Below are positions 11,883 to 23,000 of a stretch of 64,000 nt of DNA, piece by piece. The position numbers were made by a program, and so were the translations under genes. Each line of letters starts with the position of its first letter. The stretch's first letter is position 1. The notes below the pieces were generated by a model that did no database searches, was not told where the DNA came from, and saw only the letters and a program-made list of their open reading frames with translations. The DNA comes from Sipunculus nudus (Eukaryota > Annelida > Sipuncula > Golfingiida > Sipunculidae), in contig CM049316.1 in assembly GCA_026874595.1 (NCBI GenBank), forward strand, positions 26,767,339-26,831,338. The letters are read 5' to 3'.

Positions 11883-12058
11883 CCAATGTTGGCATTTAAA
11901 CCATGTGACACGTTGATTTGCATAAACAAGTGCCTGGCCCACATAAACATTCTTGTGATTGGCGGAGCGGTCACGCGTCATAGCCAGAGAGCCAATAAGA
12001 GGTTCGTAGTAAAAGTTCACCCCATATGACTTCATTCATCACTATTTTGGCGGGAAAA
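11883..12058. promoter_or_regulatory. E2F / CCAAT / octamer cluster
   Basis: TTTTGGCGGGAAAA (12,045-12,058) is a near-ideal E2F site. CCAAT boxes lie at 11,883, 11,958 (inverted) and 11,992, the last two about 30 bases apart, and the octamer ATTTGCAT is at 11,916. This combination is typical of cell-cycle promoters. It lies inside the 2.33-kb element. The only frame starting at it (12,058-12,252, 64 aa, one hydrophobic stretch) is not recognisable, so any gene served is unknown. Confidence 0.35.
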
Positions 12059-12499
12059 TGTTCACTGACATCGTGTCGCTTACACTGGGTATAATTTTTT
12101 CAGCAACACTCACGGTAGGCCTATATCAAGCAAATGAAGCGGGCCTATTTAATGGAATCTGCAACTTACGACGTGTAACGCACGATCTCCACAAATCAGA
12201 TGTTTGGTATTACAAGAATTGCATGATTTTGTCAGTTCTGTGGCGATCATGACAGGGTTTTGCGAGGTGTCTGACGCATCGTTTCTACCGGCCACAGCTG
12301 ATCAGAACAGGCATAACATATAAGCGCCTTTCTTTTTTTTTTTTGGTTGTGTTTCTTTTTAACTGCCTTTGTAAATTTATTTCAATTTATTAATAGCTTT
12401 TATAATAAACAGATATTTCCTGACCGTACGGCATTTCTTGTTTAGACGTAGACTAGATAGAGATCAACATTGCTCGCTCAGTCATTAATTACAGAAAAA

Positions 12500-13055
12500 T
12501 ACTAGAATATCAGCAAAAGCTGACAAAAGCCCTCAGCCAAAAGAGCAGTATTTATGGGTGGTAACAGTAACAAGTATTCATGTAATATTTGTTCTCACAT
12601 GGATATATATCTGTACATATGTCTTTTGTTCAAGCTATGAAATGGAACTAGAGAGGTATGAACTTTGTAAGTCTGGCCCCAGTCTTTGTGAGTCATGCAG
12701 CACTTATGAGATCATCAAGGCCAATGACCATTCCATATTCCAAAACAATCCATCCAGTGGTTCTTTAGAAATAAGCTCCTAAGTTTTTTTTCTATTATAA
12801 GCTCTGTGACCTTGGGTCATCCATCTTGGAACTTGACCGAGGTTTTGTTGATATGTATCAGCACCAAAGAAATGAAATTTCTGTGTTGAATACTTTTGGA
12901 GATATCCTCCTCACATGGTAAATGTTAACACACGCCGGTTATTTTCTATAATTCGCTCTAAAACGTCGAGAAATAAGTCAAGGTCACCCATCTTCGAACT
13001 TGACCAAGATTTTGTTTGTATATACATCACACCGAAGAAATAAAATTCCTAATCA
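12500..13055 (+). mobile_element. Family E element E2 (3'-truncated)
   Basis: Begins ACTAGAATATCAGCAAAAGCTGA-type head with the sub-terminal AGCCCTCAGC at 12,528-12,537, then modules with AAATAAGCTCC, CTCTGTGACCTTGGGTCA and TCAAGGTCACCCATCTTC, shared with E1 at 35.5-36.5 kb. Confidence 0.65.
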
Positions 13056-13311
13056 GGGTACACATTCAATATATGGTTTCATCTTTCAAAAAGTACAGTT
13101 TTACATATATTTATATAAACATTTTATATATTCTACTACCTTATTAGGCATTGACTATTACTAAGGAGTTCATTTATTACCGTCCTTCTTAATTATACCT
13201 CTTCACTTGCAAAGGAAATCTCAAACTGCACTCATTCCTACAATTCTGGCACTCGCATACAACACAAAATAAAATTGTCTGCAAATTCATGTGAGATCCA
13301 GAACAAGGCTT

Positions 13312-13410
13312 ACAGGCCTAATGCGAACCTGTGCAATGGGATATACATCAGTTATAATGCTTCCATGATAACATGCTTGACCATTATTGGAAAAGTACTT
13401 GATAACTTTT
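13312..13410 (+). mobile_element. Family M 5' head (M2)
   Basis: AACAAGGCTTACAGGCCTAA followed by TGCGAACCTGTGCAA and TATAATGCTTC matches the minus-strand head ending at 25,615. Confidence 0.6.
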
Positions 13411-14602
13411 CAAATACCTGAATGTTTGACATGTACATGTTCAAAGCATGTACTAAAACATTTTAAACCCAAGTACAGGATTTTAAGCCTGTAATAAAAC
13501 ACAAAATCTGTTCAGAGATACCTTGTTGTGCATGTTTCAATGGTATCGAGGCAAGGAATGAATGGAGTACGGGTATGTAATTTGACATAAACCTCGCATA
13601 TGCTAATATCCGGTAAAAAAAGGTGTAGTAAACTCCAGATCCTCCTTTAAAAAAATATTTTTTTCCTCCCTACCTGATGACTTTTTTTGGACCAATGTTA
13701 GCCCCAACACAGAAATTTTTAAGGATGGCCTCATAAGGACAATATAAAACAGGTCAATTGAATTTTCTGGAGAGTAAGTTTAGAGTTTACACCAATATCT
13801 TGACACGGCCAGATCCACCAAGCTTTCGGTTCACATGTTTAGACATGACAGGACCGTGTAAGCGGCTGATGTCAAACTAAATAATTACTAACAGGGTTTC
13901 TGGCAGAAAATAATGGGCACTGAGCACATGAGGTAGTGGGGTGGGGGAAGCCCCCCTCCCACAATGTGAGAAAATTTTGAATATCAGACCTTAAAATGGT
14001 GTGTTTGGGGGATGCCAGAGCGCTAATTTGATCAGTTACAAACGAATCTGATTTTCTTCATACTGTTTGATAGGTGGTGATTCATTTCATTGATGGTCAT
14101 GACTTGCAAGAGATATGAACTTAACATTGATAGAAAGTAAAAGCATTATGGATGCGGCAGTCAGGTATCAGTGCTATTGAGATAACAGTCATATTGTTTG
14201 AGTTGTTATCCGCTGCGCAACTGATCTCGTGCGCTTATTTGCATTCAGTGCTCATTGCACTAGTATTGACAGGTTTATGTATTTTGATCAGCAAAAATTC
14301 AGTTTTCATGTGCAAAGTTTAAACATTGTGGTTTAATTAACTACTGGTCCTAGGATTTGACGAAAGTCGTCGACATCGTCACTGTTTAAGGGTTGGCGAC
14401 ACAAATTGATTACAAATGATCAGAATCAATTGTTTTTATTTTGGTTTCAGGTTGTTGGGGCGAAATCATGCCCCCCTGCTCCCCTTATTTTCATGCAGAA
14501 GTGTTATTTAGTGCACCCCATGGCTAACATTATCATCAAAATAATTTAGGTAGAATATGTGCATCAAGTTTTAATCTCTTTAGAGTGTGGAAGAATGTTT
14601 CT

Positions 14603-15034
14603 TCAAAACTTTAACAGACGTGGTTCTGTTAAGTGTGACAACCCCCGAATTCTAATTAAAATCATACTACCAGCTGTGCAGGGTGCACGGTTGATGGAAC
14701 AGCCACATGGCGACCGGCTCTCCCTGGTCCCGAAAACACTGCGGTCAGGTTCTTGACAAAATCCCTCTTGTAAACTTAGTTTTAATGTGCCATTGCGGAG
14801 ATCAAATGTGTGTTCACCAGGGATGGGTGGGCGTGTAAACTCAAGCAGGTAATACCCCTTATTACCCGGGTGGGCAATAAACCTTAAAACCCACATGCAG
14901 GTTTTAATTGGCAATATGATTTGGGCTTTTCTAGAAGCATTCTTTTCAATTTCAGAATCACTGCATAAAATCCATATAATCAAATAAAGAGGAAAAACTG
15001 CAGTGATTGTCCATGAAATAAGTTTAGGTTTCAT
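14603..15034 (-). other. 143-codon open frame, doubtful coding status
   Basis: The longest open frame in the window. It opens MKPKLISWTITAVFPLYLII, which looks like a signal anchor, after a favourable CACC context. The remainder runs through AAAACCC/CAGGGATGGG-rich sequence that looks transposon-derived, and no homologous family is recognised. It lies in the long putative COX4 5' intron. Probably fortuitous. Confidence 0.15.
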
Positions 15035-15773
15035 GGTGACAGTCAGAGATCACACTATGAGTGAAAAGACCTAAGAACTAAATATCTCTCACATGCCCTG
15101 GATATATATAGCAGAATCATACCATAATGAAATCCTTTGTAACTCTTGACTACCTAGGCTGTACTCCACTTCAACCTCTATTATTCTTGTAATAACAATA
15201 ACCCCCAAAGTGTCAGTGCCCAGTGGATGCCATTGCTTCTGCAGCACAGTCCCAGTGAGGTAGCACTGTGGCCTGACCTGTATGGTATCCTATACATGTA
15301 CTGCCAATCAGTTGACACTTGGCAGCAAGTAACAATCTTGTGTCGACCAGTTAGCCAGTTTGTTTACACACCAAATAAGTAATCCATGCACTTTTAATCT
15401 TTCATTGATACAAAGGAAATTTCAAAATCATTAAATAATTACAATTGATAGATTCAGATTATGATTGAAATAATGGGAGTTACAAAGTATGGTAGGTTTA
15501 TACTCCATCTTAAAGACTCCTGATTTTTTTTAAAATTATCATTATAACTGCTATATATAATCAATATCAGTTATATATTATATATATTTATATAGTTATA
15601 TATATCTTAAAACAAAGAAGCGTACTGATCACAGTATTTCCCAAGCTGGTACAAGAAATTTGAGTTCAGTCAAGTTGCCATTTGAGACTATATTACCCAT
15701 AAAACCCGGGTTAACCCAGTAAAACCCACTGGGCTAGGTTTTATGCTTAAAACCCTGGTTTTGCCCAACCCTT
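14818..15773. mobile_element. Possible degraded hAT-like MITE
   Basis: Left CAGGGATGGGTGGGC and right GGTTTTGCCCAACCCTT are imperfect inverted ends with TTAAAACCC-rich subterminal parts on both sides. No target duplication was found. Confidence 0.3.
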
Positions 15774-15806
15774 TTATCTTCGGATTTCCTTATGAAATCC
15801 GAAGAT

Positions 15807-18790
15807 ATGCCGTCATCAAAATCCATTTACCAGCAAAGTTTGAATTATACATGTAAATTTTCAAGTGACAGTCAAGGCCGATATTTCAATTAACAGACTT
15901 TTTTCAGTGTCAATAATTACCACTGATGTAATAGGTAAGCCTTGTATGGAACTTTCAGAAACAATTGGAATAGTTGGTTGCCTCTCTTAAATAAAAAAAA
16001 AGAAAAGATTGATTTCTATTCTGGTATGAGAAGATTTTTCACGCTGACAGTCGCTCTGGAAGGAAATGTCAGTATAAGATCACAACATGCCACGCCGTTC
16101 CAGCGTACCACACTACCGTACAGTTTACCATACCATGATATTGTGATATTTGACTGAGAAATAAATAGAAAATATATTAGTATACAATACATAAAAACTA
16201 AGATTTAATTATTATGCCTAATATTATTAATAGTTGATACATTGACTTTATGGATTTAAAGACATTAAATGCAAATCTAAAAGTGATATGTTAAAAGGAT
16301 TGGAAAATAAAGTAAATATTGGTTATATAAAATAAATGAGAAAAATGTAACAAAATATAGTTATTTTGGGAATTATTGACACTTAAACTGTATCTTAAAT
16401 ATTTAAACTCTTAATACAAACTTTTATAATAATGCACAAGGTATGTCTCTTTGAAAACTTTTGTATGAATTTTGAAAAGCCATTTACAGGGAATGGTGCT
16501 AACTTCTCCCTTTGGTATAGTCCCTTGCATTAAATTAAATCAGTAAATAATAGTTTCCATATTTACTTAAACTATAGTTTTCCTTAATCATCAGTTATAT
16601 CATTAATTAGAACATAAGAAAATAAAATCTGCAATATAGGCATCATTTAGCATAAATTGGTTCAGGTCTGTACATGATTTAAAAAAAATTGATTCTGAAT
16701 CGATAATCGGATCAGTTTATCTCATCGAAAATCGAGTTTGATTTACAAGGCCGATTCCTAACACTATAATTAACATGCATGTGCTGTTGCGGGATGCCCC
16801 TCCAGTGCCTGACTTTGCACTGTAGTACAATTTGTACCACACAGGGAATTGTGAAGGGGCATGATTCATGAAATTTGTATATAGAGTTGAACAAATTCAC
16901 AGAGTATAATTAGGTGCCTCAGTTGAAGCGGGATTTTTGTCAGTGAAAAACATGATGGTCAGACAGACCACCAGGTTGGAGGTCAGATGACGTCTATTCA
17001 AATAAAGTCGAGGTCAACCAATCGACGTATGGGTCAAGTGACGTTGATGCAATATCATTCAATAGGTGTGGGATCAGGTGTCAATAGGATTAGCTTTCCG
17101 GGAACTCATGCAGCAAGCACATGTTAGTTTAAATATCATTCACTAAAGTTCGCTCACAATCACATGAGAGTTGACCAAACGCAAATGCTGCGGTCTTTTG
17201 TCACGCACCTGCACATCTGATATGCAAGTTTACTTTTATTTATGGCTTCATTTCACCACATGTTGGTGCCCCAGAAATCATTCCCCTAAAAAGGCGATAC
17301 ATGCAATTTAATTGATTGGCAGACACAGCAATAGGAAATGGAAATTGGTTCACAGCCAGTCAGTTTTGCGTCGCAAATTGCAATGCGATGCCACTAATTT
17401 CAAGGGTTGAAAAATAATAATATGTTCAATTACAAAAAAATGCAAACTAAATTTAAGAACTATATGTCATTCACAAGTGCGGCCACCCAGTACGCAAGTC
17501 AAAACAATATAGGAAATAATTATCAACAAATAGTTTTTCCTGATCAGACTGATCTTAACAGACTGACCAAATAAAATCGCTCCTGACCAGAGTTTTTAAT
17601 ATAATCATGACATACTCCTAAAATAAACAACTTAAAATTGCGTATTGTGAATTCCTTATTGAAGTAGTATAAAACATTGCTGTACAACTGCGAAATCTAA
17701 ATGGAGATCGTCAGTACTTGTTTTCTGCACCCTCATTTTCAATAATCAGAACTGTCTCGGTAAATTCACATGGGACGGCCAATTTGTCAGGGATGGAGGC
17801 TGACGATGTCCGCAGGTGTATGAAACAGAATCCCGCAGTTTAACTGCAAGTTGTGCAACATGTCACAGCCTCTAAAACGAAAGCTTATTCTCTACTTTGA
17901 TTTGTATGACCCTTATATTCTTCACTTATACTCTGTTATGGGATTGACACTTCTCAAGTGATTACAGTACAACGTAGTTATAATTAATATTGTGGGGTGG
18001 CTGTCAGCCAACTTTGTATATCCAGTTATGTGTACATTGACATGGTCTTCCAGTTTCCTTTTCCAAATTAACTGACGGGAACCAATGAAAACAAAAACAC
18101 ATACATTTTTCTCTATTTTACGGACTCCTCCCCCTTTGTTTCGTTCTTGAAGTTGTTCAAATTTTATCTTGTAATTGACAAAGTCATAACAGGGCCGCCT
18201 CCGTGGAAACCATAAATGACGTGTAATGAGGTGAAACTATTGGCAGCAAATGCAACTCTCACTACCTCGGTACATTCATATCTGACATGATAAACTTGGG
18301 AATAATCTGGGTAAACCAACACATTTTCTCCTAAAGTTCAGAGCAGGCAGGGGTAAAAGAACGCCCTCTATCGATCAGGAAGAAATGTCCATTTACAGAA
18401 ACCCTGAATTTAATCTTGAATTTGACTGAATCGTACCAGGGCTGCCACTAGTCATGGCAAATTTAGCCAATGAAAAGCTGCGCCATTGTATCTATGGTTG
18501 CAAACCTTGGTCTGTACCAATTTTGTCATTTCACAACTCCACAATTCTACTTGATTTAGTAAAAATGCTTAAAGGAGATAGATGGAAATGCAGTCCTGAT
18601 TTGATTATCAGACACCAAATGTAATGCCCCAGTTTATATCTTATAGCAAGGCTGTCAGATTGTCAAATCACTAAAGGTAATGGAGATTAATTCACATTTC
18701 AAGGTGGATTGGAAGTCTGAAAGGTAACTTATCAATATTTATTTTATTTATAATAAACTTTAAATATTTTTCAAATTGCTATGATTATAC
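15807..18790. other. Long non-coding stretch upstream of COX4 start exon
   Basis: No gene recognised. Mostly AT-rich. It ends in a (TA)(TG) microsatellite at 18,794-18,828. Confidence 0.5.
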
Positions 18791-19190
18791 AAGTATATAT
18801 ATATATATGTGTGTGTGTCTGTGTGTGCAAAGTTTGTTAAGATGGCATCAACATCCCCTACAGCGAACTCTTGTCCCTCTTAATACCTTAGCCCTGTTTT
18901 CATTTCCCCAGGGTTTCTCTTACAGAAGCTGGTTTAGGGAGATCAACTTCTCCCTTAGATTTCTGGTTGCAATCCACTCTGTGCTATTGACCAGTGACAC
19001 AATCGTCGGCATCGTGGTGTATTCCTCTGCGGTCACAGGTGTCAGAGTGCCTTGATCAGGTCCACAACTTCCTTTTCCACCTCCGCGTTTGTCTGACTTG
19101 TTTTCAGCAAGTTTGACAGCACAGACTGGTAATATCAGATCAGTGTATACATACTGCCTGCCCTTTGCTGTGGTTGATTGAGCTTCAGAG

Positions 19191-19680
19191 AACCAAACTT
19201 ATCCCTACCATGGTCCCCACAGAGTAGTTTGCCTACTGAATGTTGCAAACTGACTTGATAAGTGGGACAAACTGATTCAATCAGTCAGTCCAGCATATGG
19301 TTGGAATAAAAGCAACGCTGGATTTCACCCTTGCTTGATCAATGCACCATGTGCAGGGCCAGTCGGTTAACATCAAAGGAAAGGAAACATGGGTCCCTCA
19401 TAAAGTAGATGGCATCCTACATGGTATTGCGCTTCACTCTGTCCTTCGCATTAAAATCCCTCCAATGTCAAAACATGTCACAATGTTTGATTCCCCAGAG
19501 AGCTTCGAGGAACCAGACCTATAATCCCTACCATGGTCCCCACAGCGGTGTGTGCCTACTTAATTTTGCAAACTGACTCAATTAGTCAGTCCAGAGTATG
19601 GTTCAAATAAAAAGCAACACCGGATTTCACACCTGCTTGACCAGTGCGCCCTGCTGATTGACATCAAGTCAGAAAATAGG
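19191..19680 (+). repeat. Two tandem copies of a ~310-bp repeat
   Basis: AGCTTC..AGAACCAAACTTATCCCTACC at 19,191 recurs as AGCTTC..GGAACCAGACCTATAATC at 19,501, each followed by CCATGGTCCCCACAG, CAGTCAGTCCAG and GGATTTCAC words. The second copy is partial. Confidence 0.7.
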
Positions 19681-19964
19681 TCAATAACTTTGTTTGTGTC
19701 ATGAAATGCAATGTCAGAGTCTGAATCCAAGGCTGTCTCTTTGTCAAAGCTAATTTCTTCTGGTACCCATTTGTTTCTTTTTTTTTTTTTACAAAAAAAA
19801 AGGTTGGATTGCAAGGTTTTCGGATTGTCAAGGGTTGGAATGTCAACTCCGGACTGTATTTGCAATTTAAACTATAGGTTGTGATATTGGATTTGTGTAA
19901 CCAAAATGTTTGAAATAGAATTTTATATATTATTTTCTTACTGTTTTGCAGGAGCACCAACACG

Positions 19965-20091
19965 ATGCTAAGAGCACTTGCACGGCGTGGTCTGCAGCTG
20001 TCTCAGCGATCGCTGAGCACCACTGCTGCCAGGCGACAGGAGGTCATAGTGATTTCCCAGCATGACAAAGAAGTAGCCTACCCCAAGCTGG
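19965..20091 (+). CDS. COX4: COX4 coding exon a (presequence, residues 1-43)
   Basis: Acceptor ends at 19951, then 13 bases of 5'UTR, then ATG. It codes the mitochondrial presequence and ends ...EVAYPKL plus one base before GTAAGT. Confidence 0.94.
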
Positions 20092-23000
20092 GTAAGTGAA
20101 AAAAAGAAGTTGTTAGACAGAGAAATGCTTTAATACCCTTTGGTGGTTGAAATGAGTAAGTTTGTCTTCTGAATGCAGAATCAAGAAATCAGGCTTTGAT
20201 TCTGATGCATTGGAAAATGCTTCATTTGCTTTTACATACAGTTCTATCATTAACCTTTCATTTGTCTTATGATAGTAATGAAATAAATGAATATTTTTTA
20301 AGAGTTGTATAAATATTGTGCCATTGTGAATCTACAGTTGATATCTCAAGATAAAGTAACACAAAATCCACAAAATAAGACCAGAGAGTTAAAAAAAATA
20401 GCTAGCAGACTACTTCCTTGAACTTAGATTAAAAAACGATTGGACACATTTTAGTCAGGTTCCAAAAGCATACAGAACTAGGTAAACAATGTGAAACTCA
20501 TTTTTTCATTATCTTAATCCGTTTACATTAAACTGGGTTTCATGCATATGGAAATCAAATGAATTTGGTCAAGCTCTTTGTCAGCCTGCTTATTTCAATC
20601 CAGCTTTTATAGTTGGACATTTAAAGGGGGAACTTGACACACTGCACAGAATCAGACTCACAAGAGTACAACTCTGCTGTTTAGGCGTTGTGGGTGTCTC
20701 AGTCTGGCCCATACAATACACAGTGGCTTCTAAATACACAGATGGCATAGATATAAATGTAGTGAGGAGGTTAATGAAGTCCATTCAAAATTTGTTGGAT
20801 AAGAATTGTTTCAAGGCAAAAAACATAAATATGGGTTATTTTCTTGGAAAGGATTTCATTGAATAATTGGAATTTTACAAGCCCAAGCATGTGAAATATA
20901 GGCAGAAAGTGTTTTCTTGAAGTGTAACAAATTTTAATTTAAAATTTTGACAGGTGGTCCCGGTTTTCCCAGTTCCCACAGTACTTATCAGGTGGAAGGG
21001 TAGAAACTAGCCACAATACTGGCCCAACCTACTGATGACAATACAAATGAAATAAAGTTTCCAGATTAATAATATTATCATTAGGCTATATAATTTGCTG
21101 TTTGTAATGAGAATGTCATTGCTTCAGAGCTCCATTAGTGAAAAGTAACCAGCATTAATGCATTATAATTGTAGGAACATTCAGGGAAACAGCTTTACTT
21201 ATTAATTTTATAAGCCCTATTTAAAAGTGCTTTCTGAAGCCAGATATGTTTTGTTGACACCAAAATCCTTTTATATGTGTACTGATGCCCTACCTCACGA
21301 ATATTGGCGCTTTCTCTTGAGGATTTAAGTAAACCTGTAATTATCAAATTCCTCTTTATTAAAAATTCAATTTAACCATAGGCATAAACTTCTATGTCTT
21401 TAAATAAACTAAGGATTCAATTATGCATGATTATGTTGAATATTTAAAAAAAAAACTATTAATTTTATAAATATATAATTTTTTGTTTCCTCATAGTTAA
21501 AATATCATATATAAATCCATCACAAATATGTTTTCAAATTCATATACTGCAAAGCATATCATGTAGATATATTGTGCAAATTATCTGGTTATTTCTTTTG
21601 GCAGATTTGAAGTGTAAAGTTTTACCTGAATATTCTGGTTCATAAACATTTTATTACCTTAGGAAACCGTGATGTGGTGGGATACGGCTTCAACGGCAAT
21701 CCCACATACCAGGACCGCCCTGAGATGCCCATGCCTGCAGTGCGCTTCATGGAAAACACCCCAGAGGTCATGGCCCTCAGGGAAAAAGAGAAGGGAGACT
21801 GGAAGAACCTGTCTCTGGAGGATAAAAAAGCCTGTAAGTATTTTAGTAAAATATTACTATATACTAGGATTTCAAATGTATAAGCTGTGCTTTGCTTCAT
21901 GTTAATGGGGTTAAATTTCGCGATTTTCACCTTTTTGGGTTTTGCAACGGTTCCATTCTTGCAATCTCACAGTATAAAAGTCCTATACACAGAATATAAG
22001 CATTATTATGTGAATTAATTAAATCAAATATTATATGCTCGAAATTTTTTAACAAAAATATAGTTTGTTAATGGCGAACAATTGGAAAGATCTGATAGTA
22101 TTTAAAATGTCATTCTGTTAATATACAGAATATATTATTATTCATAATGACAGCCTTTTACTTTTCAACCTTGCCTTCGACAATGGCACTTCTTTTTCAT
22201 GAAGGTTTAATTTTCCAGGGATTCCCCTTTCATGAATTTTGTGAATATGAAACCCTGGTAAATAAAAAGGCAACCAGAGAATGTATCAGGATTCCACCAG
22301 ACTAAAAATTGTCGGAAAATAGTTTGTATTTTCATGTCCTTTATGTTGCTTCAATGACCCTAACAGGTTTACACTTAAGCATTTTCCTCGCAGTTAAGTG
22401 CATTTTAGCTCATGTTCTTAAATCATCTATTATTGCATGCTGATGCATAAAATCTTAACACAAGTGCAGGAGAAACATTTGAGAAGGTGGAAAGAGATGC
22501 GATGTGTAATCATGTGTTGAAGTATTTTTGATGTGTTTAAAATATTACATGTAAAGAAAGATAATGCAAAGAGAATGTTGCCAAAATGCAAAATTGCACA
22601 TAAAAAACACAGAGAAGAGCTAGGAAATGCTAACAACAAATATAAAAAAATATAGCAAAAATGCTTCATGCCAGAAAGATTTGTAAGAATGCAGGTGAAA
22701 TCACATGAAAACATACATTAATGTGGCAACCTATGGAAACTGCCACATGTTGCTTGTCTTGAAAATTTGGCCTCTACAATATTCAATTGTTGCACAAATA
22801 AAAGGTGTGAGGGTCCTTTTATTTTTTTTTATTTTGAAAATATGCTTAAAGAGATTTTCAGTGTGTGCATCAGAAGCACCAGTTAATTGGTACCAGCTCT
22901 GGTTCAGTGTCTCATTTCATAAATATACACCCCACGGTTTACCTGGTGTATTTTTCAGGGTTTCTCTTAGTGGTAGGAATTGGTTTAAAATCATAATCAG

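Larger units (their letters stand above)
11399..13730. mobile_element. 2.33-kb terminal-inverted-repeat element with TCA duplication
   Basis: The 34-base left end (11,399-11,432, GGCCATCCTTAAAAAGTTCT...) matches the inverted right end (13,697-13,730) at 33 of 34 positions. TCA lies directly outside both ends (11,396-11,398 and 13,731-13,733). No transposase-like frame is visible. Family E and M elements sit inside it. The superfamily is not assigned. Confidence 0.82.

Noticed and set aside
12058-12252. 64-codon frame after the E2F site
   Set aside because: Short, unrecognised, inside a transposon, no clear donor. Kept only as context for the regulatory cluster.
21669-21905. 78-codon open frame overlapping COX4 exon b
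   Set aside because: Shifted frame of the real exon. The true frame is fixed by splice phase and the COX4 match.
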